From positions 41,898,575-41,962,574 of the forward strand of contig CM037876.1 in assembly GCA_021292165.1 (NCBI GenBank): 64,000 bases of DNA. The letters run 5' to 3'. This document shows, piece by piece, positions 48,376 to 60,000 of this stretch (its first letter is position 1; each line of letters opens with the position of its first letter). This DNA is from Shinisaurus crocodilurus. Taxonomy: Eukaryota > Chordata > Lepidosauria > Squamata > Shinisauridae. Below the pieces are notes generated by a model. The model ran no database searches, had not been told where the DNA came from, and was given only the letters and a program-made list of their open reading frames with translations. A program made the position numbers and the translations under genes.

Positions 48376-49756
48376 TTTAGAAGACCAGCCATAACCAAAT
48401 TATCCCATTTTATGTGCTCCAAAGCTTTGGTGGCAGGGAAAGGGCAGGAAATTCAAATTGCTGTTATTTACTCAGGCTGCATGGCTGAATTGAATAGGAA
48501 ATTAGGAACCTCTCACCATGAGCAACTTGATGGCATTTCAAGCACCAGGTTCCTCCAGGAAATTCAGAACAGTTTTGGCATGTCTGTCCATGTTTCCTTG
48601 ATTGCTGGAGCAACAGTTAAGCAATCAAGAGCATGACAAAACACTTTGGGAACATGAATGCTGCTTAATATTGATGTAAAAGGAACTCTAAAGTGCTTTT
48701 CAGTAAAAGAGAAAGATAATTTGCAGCAGTAGGGCAAACTTGCATTTTCTACTTCATCCAATTGTGACAATAGAGTGCTAGTTATATCTATAGTACACAT
48801 ATGAGTACAGAACTGTATAGGACGCATGCCCTATGTTCACTTTTCTTAACTGTATTTATTTTAATGTAATTATAATATTGTTGGGCAGTGCAAACCAATG
48901 TGGCTGCCTGTAACCCGCCAAACTCAGAAGATTACAGGCATCCTACTGAGAGCAAAGGTAGCCATTGCACTCCTCCTACCCTGCAAAAGATTTAGACAGC
49001 CGATTTCGGCAGTCTAAGCCTTTTGCTCCAGAGTGCGAGGAGGGGAGGCTGAGGCACAGCCAGGATACTACGTATTGTGGCGGAGACACTCTCTTCCCCT
49101 CCCTTTCCGCCAGAATGTCCACAAACCTCTGGCTCTGAGGTTGGTCTTTCAACCTTGAGCTGCAGCTGGCACAGTTCTTTCCACACCAACTGCAAAGGTG
49201 GAGGGAGGGTGCTCCGAGGTTGGAGTCCTAGCTCCGACCTCTCCTATGGCCATCTAGACTCTGTGTAGCGGCCATAGCATTGCTCCCTAAATGTATTCTT
49301 AATAAGATTTGTTTTATTTAACATGTACATATTAGCAAGTTGAGAGAATGTAGGAGATTAATCATATAATAAATTTGGATACCAAGTTATTCCTGTCCTC
49401 TTATACTCCATAAAGTGTCATGCACACTGATGGCACTGAATAATAAAAATACCAGACGTATCTATCAAAACATTTTTGGTTTAGTTTTTAGTTCTTCTCT
49501 TTTGTTTCTGTTATTTTTTATTGTTATTGATACTGACAAATCTTAATAAATTAAGATGGGGAGTAATCTGTCCCATGTTCAAGGATCATTCTGGAATTTC
49601 CTTAAGTTAAGACTATGAAGTGTAGGAAAGTCTATCCACATTTACCCAGTAAGCCCCATTGCACATAGTGGGATTTACTTCATAGGAAACATGCATAGAT
49701 TGTACAGCAGTAGCCTTTAATGGGTAACTACATCTAGAATAGATTGTAACACTAAG

Positions 49757-49857
49757 GGTGCAATCCTATGCCTGTTTAGACAGAAGAAAAAGCCCTACAA
49801 CTCCCAGCATGCAGTTGTAGGACTTTTTCCTATCTAAAGAGGCATAGGATTGCACTC
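49757..49857. mobile_element. Hairpin MITE, TAA-flanked
   Basis: Same family: GGGTGCAATCCTATGCCTG and GGCATAGGATTGCACTC, TAA on both sides, inner stem CCCTACAACTCCCAGCATG. Confidence 0.65.
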
Positions 49858-49950
49858 TAAATTTGCTGTTTTAAAATAATATAATGAACTGCATCTGTGA
49901 GCTAGCTATGCATCCACTGTTCACTACATGTCTATAGCAAGAATGTAGAT

Positions 49951-50060
49951 CAGCCTTCCCCAACTGGGTGCCCTCCAGATGTGCTAGACTACAACTTCCA
50001 TGTTTCCCAGTCAGAACTGTAATCCAACACATCTGAAGGGCACCCGGCTGGGGAAGGCTG
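49951..50060. mobile_element. hAT-type MITE (CAGCCTTCCCCAACC family)
   Basis: 110 bp, ends CAGCCTTCCCCAACTGGG / CGGCTGGGGAAGGCTG, 8-bp duplication ATGTAGAT / ATGTAGAA (7 of 8). It lies about 500 bases upstream of METTL14 exon 1. Confidence 0.8.
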
Positions 50061-50234
50061 ATGTAGAAACTTAGATTGGAAAAATAAAATGCTTGAGCAC
50101 TTTTGAAAAATAACGCAATACAATCTGAATACCAAAAACGGGGTGCAATGTTTTTATTCATGACAACTATTTCTAAAGTATCTGCATGAACCTCCAATTA
50201 AACCGTTGATTTCACCCCTCTTCCACAACCAAGA

Positions 50235-50335
50235 ATTATTATTAATTATTATTAATTTTATTTCTATACCGCCCAATAGCCAAAGCTCTCTGGGCGGTTC
50301 ACAACCATTTACAACAAGAAGCACCCAAATATAGA
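50235..50335 (-). mobile_element. L2 LINE 3' tip
   Basis: Only the last ~100 bases: ATTATT tail, ATACCGCCCAATAGCC, GCTCTCTGGGCGGTTCACAA. It lies just upstream of the METTL14 promoter. Confidence 0.7.
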
Positions 50336-50439
50336 CCTTCCTCTTGCCCTCAGCAAAAATGACTGCTCACAGCTACAGAAATAGAAGTGGTCCCGTCAGT
50401 TTCCCATTATGCAATCTATTGAATTCATTCCCATACATG

Positions 50440-51000
50440 TACGGACAATGCCTTACGTCTATGGTACTGGCCAGAGAAGGAGCCGGAAGTGTCGTCTTAA
50501 GTGTGAGCCGAACAGGCGGAGGAGGTGGAGACTCCTTAACTCGCGCGTCTGTTGGATGAGGATGAACAGCCGCCTGCAGGAGATCAGAGAGCGGCAAAAA
50601 TTGCGCCGGCAGCTCCTGGCTCAGCAGGTAGGTACGGAAGAAACGAGCGAGCGGCCATCTGGGAACCGGCCTTGGCTGTTACTAGGCTGCGGCGGCCACT
50701 CTTCAGAATGCTTTGGCGCCGCGCGTGCGCGTTCCGTTCTCCGGGGGGGGGGGAGTCTTTAGGGCAATTGCCCAATTAGCATCGCGATTATTATTGGCTG
50801 GCTGTTGTGACGTAAAGCTCGAGGCGGGAGGTCGGAGAGTGTTCTGTGGTCACTACAGGGGGGCTACTGACGCCCCCTTGTCGCTATGGAGATGGAGGCT
50901 GGAAGGTCTAGTTCCGGCTCAGCCCCGCCTCTGGGTGCTTTTAGCAAAGGGAGCGCGTTTCTGCTTTTGCACAGCGCCCTGCACGTTATGAGGCACTTTT
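50440..51000 (+). promoter_or_regulatory. METTL14: METTL14 CpG island and promoter region
   Basis: CpG-rich segment spanning exon 1 and the first 370 bases of intron 1. Upstream of the ATG is an ETS-type site (CCGGAAGTG, 50483-50491). Inside intron 1 are an NRF1-like GCGCGTGCGC (about 50716-50727), an inverted CCAAT box (ATTGG, about 50793-50797) and a CRE-like TGACGTAA (50808-50815). There is no TATA box. This is the pattern of a TATA-less housekeeping promoter; factor binding is inferred from motifs only. Confidence 0.7.
50562..50627 (+). CDS. METTL14: METTL14 coding exon 1 (residues 1-22)
   Basis: ATG at 50562 (A at -3) starts [20 protein letters not shown], then QQ and a GTAGGT donor at 50628, phase 0. 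A second in-frame ATG six bases upstream (50556) would add Met-Arg. The 50562 start is preferred because known orthologues begin at the same residue. Confidence 0.95.
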
Positions 51001-54000
51001 ATAAATAATACATGTCGGTGGTGTTCATCTTTCCCTAAAGCAAGACTGGGCCGACTTAGCCCTCCAAATATTTCCCCATACAAGTCCCGTCAGCCCTAGC
51101 CAGTATGGCCAGTGGTGAGGGAGGATGGGAGTTGTACGCTAAACCTCTGGAGGGCCACAAGTTGCCACCTCCCCGGAGAGTGGGTTTAAGAACGCCCTTC
51201 TCCCCAGTGATGATACTGTGGGTTGGTTGGATATACTGGGAAGACAGCAGGTTCACATCCCGGACATGAAGCTCATTGAGTGCCCATGGGCCAGTCACAC
51301 ATGCTCAGCTCAACCTTCTTCAAAGGGTCGTTGTGAGGATAAAAAGGTGGAAATCGTATATGCCACTCTGAGCTCTTTGGAGGAATGGTGGGATAGAAAT
51401 ATACTAACAATAATAAGTGTCCTGTGTTTCAAAAGGTAAATGATGGTACAACTGAATAAATAAATAAATTGTTAATAATGCTGTCCAGGAGCCAGTAGTG
51501 AATCCAGAAAATTTGTATTGGTAAGGCCAAGAAATTCTGCTGGGGTAGGTTGTTTCTGGGCAAAAAGTACACACATACACATACTCTCCTGAACACATGA
51601 TGTGGCCAGAAGCTTGGATGGAGTCTCAAGGAATTAGTGCTGAGTCTGATAATGCCCCCAAGGCCTTCTGTAATGAATCTACAGCGCCCAGCCCATTCTC
51701 CTGGCCACACCACAAAGCTTTTTTAAAGGGGAAAAATGTGGTATGTGATTGTAATGCATACGCATAGCATGTGCCCTACAACACACCTATTCATTTTCCT
51801 TGTGTGTGAATGGGCTTTGTTGCTTTGAGTCACAGTCCATGATATTTAGGGGCCTACACAGAGTGGCAGAAAATAATCAGAACTAGGAATTTGACTCTTG
51901 AGTGGCTGGCAGCTTGGCTAGCCAGCATTTGACTGCCTCTCCCACCTGCTCACTCAGGCTGTCAGTGGAGTCTCCCTTGGATGATAAGGCCCAACAGGAG
52001 CTCTGCATCCCAACCAGCCACATTTGCAGGAAGTAAATGCAACCATGCAGTTGTGTTGGAGCCCTGAAAAGCGGGCTAAAAATATTTTTAAGAAATAAGA
52101 ATAAGTAGCAGTACTGCTGAGCCCCTTCATCACCTCTTGGGGCCAGAGTCTTATTCCTTGGGCCAGGCCCTGCTGGCCCTAGGCTATATACGGTAATACC
52201 TTGGATTGAGAGCATAATTCGTTCCAGAACTGTGCTTGTAATCCAAAGCACTCATATCAAAGCGAGTCTCTGGCGGGCGTGAGCGGGGCCGATTTTGGCC
52301 TGCTACGCCCGCTCGAGGCGAGTGGCTACTTCCCTACACTACTTGTCTTGCAAGACCTTGCTCGTTTATCAAGTCAAATTTTTTAAAATTTTTTGCTTGT
52401 CTTGCAAAACGCGCTCAAACCAAGTTACTTGCAATTCAAGGTATTACTGTACAGTCCTGCCTGGAACACATGTGCCCCGCCATATTCAGAGAACTGCGTT
52501 GAGCCTGGAACTCTGTGAGACAGGCTCTGTAATGAACACATTTTTGCTTGAGGGTATTTTGTTTTTAAAAACCATGTTTCATACTGTGGAAATGAAATTC
52601 TGAAGTAAAACCAATTTCTTAAAATAATGGTTAACTCTATTCACGTTTCACCTTTTTCTTTTTAAATTAGTCAGCCCTCAAATTCAGGTGATTTGATTTG
52701 GTTCTGTGAGAATATAAGTGTGTTCATTGAGTCAGATGTTGAATGTATGTATCTGGTTCTGTTTGGCATATTTTTAAAAGAATAGTTCCTCTACTCTAAG
52801 TCAGGTTTTAAAAGTGGTTTAGAATCCTTTGGATATTTTATACCCACAAGGTTGTGGAAATGCAGGGATCTGAGGAAAAATGCTAGTCCATTTCTATTCA
52901 TTTCGTACTTGGATAAGATTAGTATTATGATTACCCTGCAACTCTATGATCTATGAAATCTATGAAATGCACATGTATTGAAAGAATAGAAAAATAAACT
53001 GGGGAATTAGCTTCCTGGTTGTATGAATAAGAGGATGGGAATATGTATGAAGGGAAATTAGGTGATGAAATGCTGCAGCTCTATATCCCCTTACTTGGGG
53101 ATAAGCCCCATTGAATTAAATGGGATTTATTCTGAGTAAATAAGCATAATTTTGGGCCGCAAGTATACTCGCTGCCTTTAGTGAATCTTCTAACTGGAAA
53201 GCTGTATTCTGCATATTGAGAAGATATTTCAATAGCTCAGCCTTATTTTTAATGTCACCTCATAGGTAACTATGAATTTTAATCCAACAAGATAGGAACC
53301 CCCAAAATAGTCCGCCTAAAGTAGAAAAACAATGGGGTAAATGAGAGAAAATGTTTGTTATAATCCAACACATTTCAGACCCTAATATCCTTCATCAGGA
53401 AATTCAGAATAAAGAGGTTTTATTTTCAGATTTAAATATGCTGGCCTTTCAGCCTCCTGTGCACAGCACATTTTCCTTTTTGGCACACATTACATCCGTT
53501 GAATTTCACTTCAGTCACAGTGGTTTAAACAAAGTGTTTACAACCCCTCCCCCCCCAAAGGATGTCTTTTTTTCTCCCAAAAGAATTTTAATCATAAAAA
53601 AGACACATATACAACAAACAATAAACAAAATTAAAATGGACTTCCAATCTTCTCCACAGCATATAAGCAACCACAGTTATTCTTAGAAAATTTTCTATTA
53701 ACCAAAGATCACTTCCAGTTATGGCAAAAAAACCAAAAAAGGACAAACACAAGAGGTCTCCACCCACCCCAATATAAATCAACTATTTAATCTACTTTAA
53801 ATTCAACATTTTTGGATAAACAAAAAACTATAGTTTCATTTAATATTGTTTCCAATTACAAGATAGAGCATACTGAAAATCCCAAGGATAATAAGTAACT
53901 ATCCACTATTTAGTAAATAACCACATGACAAAGGTTTTTAATACTCCCCCCCAACTCTCTAGTACCAAAACATCTAGCCAGCACATTTGTCTTATTACAG

Positions 54001-57000
54001 TTGCTCATTATTTCTTTCTATCTATCCAACAGAAACTCCTTCAATTTTAATTTTAAAAATTAAGAGATAAGTCACGGCTAACAAAGCAAGAGGCACGTAA
54101 GCCATCTTTTTACTTAAACAAAAAAAAGAAGACTCCCATTTAATGCTTCAAAGCCTGCACAAAACATACTAAAAATTTTAAGCCCTACCAAATATTTCCA
54201 AACGGACCAAATACATTTATATCTTGATTATAATCATAATTTCTCTTACATCACCATTAATATTTTTAAAATCCCCAAAGGATGTCTTTAAATCCCTTTA
54301 GAAACAGAAGTCCTTAACTTGCTGTAAATTGTGAAATTATGCTATACTTATATTGAAGCTTTTACTAATTATTCCTTTGTGTTTTGCTCTTTTAGTTGGG
54401 GGCTGAAAGTGCTGATAGCATTGGTGCAGTATTGAATAGCAAGGATGAGCAGAGGGAAATTGCTGAAACAAGAGAAACAAGCAGGTTTGTACTAAAAGAG
54501 ATCTGCATTTCTCATAAGAGAGCATTTCACTGAGGGAGGAGAGAGTGCTAACTGTTGCCTTACTAAGGAACTTGTATAGGCCAAGCCATGGTTTAGTAAA
54601 TAGAACAGGGCCCCAAGCTGCTGTTCCCTCTGGGCTAGTGGGAATCCACACAAGAAAGGACAGCTCTTGTATGTGAATTCTCACTAGCGCAAAGGTACAG
54701 AAACCAGTACAATTCAGGAAGCAAAATAATCTCTTAACTTTCTTCTCTTACACAACTCTGATTCCCTTCAGAAGTTCAGCCCATCAACTAGCATAAATAA
54801 GTGGTTTTTGCATTTTCAGAGGAAGGAGGGAGAACCTGTTTCAACATTGAGGGCTGTTTGAAGAGACTGTGCATCTCCAGTTCCCCAGAAAGGAAGGCCC
54901 CCCACAAAAGGAATCCTGATGTGCCATGAAAGAAAAGATGGTGCCAAAGTCAATGAGAAAGGGACCAACACAGAATCTTAAAATAAAGGCACAAATAAGT
55001 GGAAAAGCTTTTCAAACCAACATTTATGAAATGTGTTATATACTAGTATGCTATCATCTTTCACATTTCCAGGGCTGCCTATGATACATCTGCACCAAAT
55101 GCCAAACGCAAATTTCCAGATGAAGGGGAAGCTGATGAAGAAGAAATAGAAGAATATAAGGTAAGAGAATGATGAAATAATAGCTCTTTCTATAATGGAA
55201 ACATATGACTCTGAATCTTTCTAATGGAGTTACATTAAATGCAGTGATCTGGGGCGTTAGCTTGCAAGGCGTCTCTATGATAAGACTAAAATTTTCAGAG
55301 TACCTTGGCAATACCTGCTTTAATAATTAAGGCCAGAATAGATAATTTAGTGGTTTTAAAACCTTAAGTTCCCTGGTTCTCTTTGGTTCTTTTTGTTAAA
55401 ATGTAATTTTGGTACAAGACCCAGGAATAGTTTGATAACCATCTCTGGGAAGAGAACCATTTTGGTGCCTTAACAAGATACAGTAATACCTTGGATTGCG
55501 AGCATAATTCATTCCGGAACCATGCTTGTAATCCAAAACATTCGTATATCAAAGCAAATTTCCCCATAAGAAATAATGGAAACTCAAACGATGCGTTCCG
55601 CCTCGCCTCCATGGGACTCCCGGCAAAGCGCTGTTTTGTCTCAGCTGGACTGTTTTGGCTCCAGTGCTTGGCTCTGCCTGGCAGTTTGTGCTGCCCGCCA
55701 TCTTCTACAGCCCAGCTTGTTAAGTGGGGAGCCTTGCTGACTCCTGTGGCGGCTTGTGCTGGCCAGCGCGGTCCCTCCGCTCAGCTGTTTGGCGGCAGCC
55801 CCGCCTCCAGCCTTTAGAAAGGAGCCTTGCTTCTGGGAGCCGGTGCCAGCTCCATTGCTCGGCTCTGCGCGGCGGCTTGCGCTGGGTGGCGCGGTCCTGC
55901 TGTTCGGCGGCAGCCCCACCTCCAGCCCTTTTGCAGCCGGCTTCAGCGGAGGGGGGCTTTGCTTCAGGATCCAGTTCACCGAGCGCCTCCACCTTCAGCC
56001 CAGCTTGGGTGCGCCCCCCCGCGTGGCCTCCCATGCCGGGCGGTGCGGTCCCACCACTCAGCTGTTCAGCGGGCCTTCTCCGGCCCCGCCGGTCGGCTCG
56101 GAGGGGCGGGGGCGTTGAGCGGCTGCGGCGCCGGTCAGCTGTTCAGCGGCGGCAGCGCCTGCACCGCTCAGCTGTTCGGTGGGCCTTCTCCAGCCCCGCC
56201 GGTCGGCTCGGGGGGCGTGGGCGTTCAACGGCTGCGGCGCTGGTCAGCTGTTCGCCGGGCCTTCTCCGGGCAGGGAGCCCTGTGGAGGCGAGGCGCAGCG
56301 TGGCCACTCGCTCGGCTGGCGCAGCAGTGCAAGGCGCCGGCAGAGCAAGCAGCAGCACCACACCTCGCCTCCACGGGGATCCCTGCCCAGGAGCCCCGTG
56401 GAGGCGAGTCACGGTGCAGCCGCTCGCTCGGCCGGCGCCTCGTGTTGCTGCGCTGCCTCCCAGGCAGGGAGGCGGCGCAGCAGCGCGAGGCGGCGACTGA
56501 GCGAGCGGCCACATGCTTCTAGTATAAAGTTAAATTTGAAAGACGGCTCGCTCGTGTTGCAAGACTTGCTCGCCTTTCAAATTTAAATTTATGCTAAAAA
56601 TTTCCTCGTCTTATGGGAAGCTCGCAAACCGGGTTACTCGTAATCCGAGGCATTACTGTATTACACTGGATAGACATACAGCCATCCACTGTCTAAAACA
56701 GGTCCCCAACCTTTTTGGACCCGTGGGTATATTTGGGAATGTGAGAAACTGCTGTGGGCTCCAGCACAAAATGCCCAATCAGTGGATCACCACTTTGTTT
56801 CATCTGTGCATCTTAGGCTGCGTCTTATTAAGCAAAAACTTGTTTTGTGTCTATTGGACACCGCAACATCTCTTTAATAAGGGATTGTCTAATTCAGCTA
56901 ATAGCTGGCGGTGCAGTACTGCTAATGCTTCTTTTCAACATATGTTTTGGTAATGTTCAATAGTTGCTTCTTTTCGGAAGGAGGTTATCACACAAATAAA

Positions 57001-60000
57001 TTTTATACTGGAACAGTCTTTACTATTCACTGATGTACATGCTCTTTTAAATTATTTTCCTGCTTCGTGGAAATTAACAAATGGAAGGGGAAAAGTATTC
57101 CCTTCGTCCCTTGGACAGCTAAAATACAGAAATTACAAAACTGGAAGGATAAACATTCACCTCCTATAATGCAATGATTGAGGACTTTATAATGCTTTTG
57201 ATATATGAACAGATGGCATATAGATGCTACTTTCAAATGGATACTTATTTGGATATTTGGTCTGCTTTTGTTGAAGCCTATATATAGTTGCTAGAAAGTT
57301 GTATGCATTTCATGTAAATCCGTGTGTGTGTGTGTGTGTATGTGTATATAAAACGGGGGGGGGGACGGAATGTGGGTGCCTGCAGGTACCACATTGGAGA
57401 CCCCTACGTGGGTGCCATTGGAGATGCCCGCGAGCGCTATGTTGGGGACCCCCATCTAAAGCCTTATCTTGCATCTTTAGTGAGATAAGTTTCTCTTAAT
57501 ATAGGAGACTGTTGCTGACATTTTTATTAGGTGCGACAGCTCCAAGTATGATGCGAAATAATAAAACTATTAAGATTTGATCTCTGACATTAACAAGTTC
57601 AGGAAAAGCCAATGTAGTGAATTAAGAAGGAAGCACTAGTTAAGATCCAAGGACTAAGATCCCTCTGCTGGTACACCTCATGTATTTCAAAATATCATTA
57701 TTACTCTCCTCTTCCGCCCCCACCAACATATTCTGAAGCTGCTCCTTGAGTTACTCCACGTTCAGAAAGCAGTTTGTTGATTAAGAGCAAGAACAGTTTA
57801 AACCACTGATTTGAAAAATGCTGTGAGATCATGGCCCACCCTTTTCTTTCTCCGAAAGTGTGGATTGGGGAAGCACCTTCAAGGAGTTGGGACTGTGTTG
57901 GGCTAGAATGAAGCAGAAGATAAGGAGGTGATAAATATCTGTCTGGTTGCTGAAGGACAGGAGCTGAGGGGTTTCTTCTTCCAGTTGCTATTTGCTGAGT
58001 TCTGACTGGAGCTTCCTGTTCTATTTGTGCACTCTCATCTTGGCCATACCAGGACTCTGCTTTGGAGGAGGAGGCAGCTAGGGTAGTGCCAGCTGTGGAA
58101 TCCTCCCAAAGTCTGAGCAGTTGTGCTCCTTCCCAAACTTGCTGCAACAGTCTTGCACCCCCTACAGTAGTCTTCCCCCCGACCTGGTATTGGCCATGCT
58201 GGGAATTGCAGTCCAACACATCTGGAGGGCACAAGGTTGGGGAAGGCTGCCCTACAGAGTGGCTCACCCGACAGTCAGAGAAACATAATTAAACATGAAG
58301 CGTCCATAGCTAGAGATGTGTGCCCGGTTCCCTTAAGCTTCAGTTTAATTCACTTTGTTCCCATTGGGGGCAAATCACTGTGTGCATTATGAAATGTATA
58401 TAAGTTTCATTTCTGGCCTTTGACTTCTGGTCCCTCCTTAAGGTACCCAGGTTAAAGTAGTATACTTGGTAAAATGTAAGTGGTTCAGTTACCTCAGTTA
58501 TGACAAATTGGGGCATCAGATCTTGTTCTGTCTTCCCAAACTTGCATTGGAACTACTCATGATCTGCTGTTGCAGGAGGCTAATGTTCATATACAGCCCT
58601 CTTCTAACTTCATTAAGAAGCGGAATGATAATGAGAAGAGAAACATCCTGTCTCCACATGCATATAAAATGTGCTTTATTCCAAAGGATGAAGTAGAGCT
58701 GCAGCAAGATGATGAGAATCTGCCATACGAAGAAGAAATTTACAAAGATTCCAGTACTTTTCTTAAGGTAACCAATTCATGTACCTCAGTGTTGACATTG
58801 GTTTACCTTGCATTATTTTGCAACTGAAGTAAATGCAAGTACAAATGTAGGACCTGAATATCCCTGTTGGATTAATAAAAGCTCTATAAAAACCTCATGT
58901 AGCTAATTTAATTTATAAATTACTTTTAGGCCACGTGACCAACTTCAAATGCTAAAGCTGCAGCAGTTCACAATAATATGATAGTTTTTTGAAAGCAGGC
59001 AAAAAGTACTTGTCTAAAAAATGGTTGCTATCCTGTTTGGTTAGCTGTCTGCTTCATGTCAACTAAAGATGATTACAATACTTTGAATATTCAGGTTATG
59101 TATTCTTTGTTGCAAAAGAGATGAGCAGAATATTTTATGTATTAGGAGGTCCTTCACTCTAGCAAGTTAGGATAATAGAACAGTGGTGGTCTGGAGAAGA
59201 CCTGAAGATAATCTAGCCAAACCTTGTGCATAGAATTGAGATCTTCCATGTGCAAACAGCACTTATCAAATCAGTGTATCCATGATCTGCCTCATCTTGC
59301 TAGTCTTTGTTATTGGGTGTTTTTCTTCCTGTAGGGGACCCAGAGCTTAAATCCTCACAATGATTACTGCCAGCATTTTGTGGATACTGGACACAGACCT
59401 CAGAACTTCATCAGAGATGTGGGTATGTTAGAATAACATTAATAAATTAACATAAATGTTTCATGTTTCCTGTCTGGTTTCTGTATGTGGGTTGCAAGGG
59501 ATTTTATTCACTATTTTCCTGAGAAAAGGTAGAATGTCAGATCTTTTCAAATCTGTCTGTGAATGTAGAATCAGCTAAATGAGTGGTGCCTTTGGAATAT
59601 TAAAATATGTTTAGACAAATCTGAGTAACAACTGGATTTTATATTTTCAAAAATGAGGGAATCAACCATTACATGTTTATCCCAACAGTCCATGACACCT
59701 AGTAGTGCCTAATCCATGTAAGTCTGCACCTCCTTCTCCACTCCATCTTAAGTCTCTGACCATGCAGACTTCAACATCAAGTCAGCATTTTTTTCCCCTT
59801 CATCCCCCCCATCCCCTTTTTGGTAACATCTTGCCTGATGAAGAAATCTCGAGATATTGAAAACTTCCCCACAATTTTGTGCATTTTTGGTTTTTTCTAA
59901 TAAAAGTATTGCCTGACAGTGGATTTTGGAATTTTTCTTATGGACCAACACAGCTTACTTTGTTTTACAGTTATTTTTGGTTTCTGAATTTTTAAAAACA

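Larger units (their letters stand above)
15691..50440. other. PRSS12-METTL14 intergenic region
   Basis: Apart from the repeats listed, I found no exon, RNA gene or conserved-looking reading frame here. Stretches with nothing I can name: 15700-17250, 23540-24310, 24540-25630, 28650-29600, 29670-30740, 30880-31770, 37140-37920, 38335-39255, 40090-41000, 42350-43250, 43360-44130, 45210-47830 and 48380-49640. The last 400 bases of METTL14 upstream sequence begin at about 50060. Confidence 0.6.
50628..54395 (+). other. METTL14: METTL14 intron 1
   Basis: Holds the rear of the CpG island, a hAT-type MITE remnant (51050-51170), a diverged CORE-SINE (51195-51415), a TA-flanked MITE (52191-52449) and an L1-type insertion (53570-54272). 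The stretches 51420-52185 and 52455-53550 show nothing else I can name, apart from a CR1-type tail fragment at 52930-52970 and a short repeat at 53095-53165. Confidence 0.85.

Noticed and set aside
50409..50779. Frames running through METTL14 exon 1 (117 and 75 codons)
   Set aside because: They read through the donor at 50628 into intron 1; only residues from 50562 to 50627 are coding.
55724..56586. Reading frames up to 258 codons on both strands in METTL14 intron 3
   Set aside because: They lie in the CpG-rich core of a MITE; Arg/Ala/Gly/Pro-rich translations overlap in several frames and have no domain.
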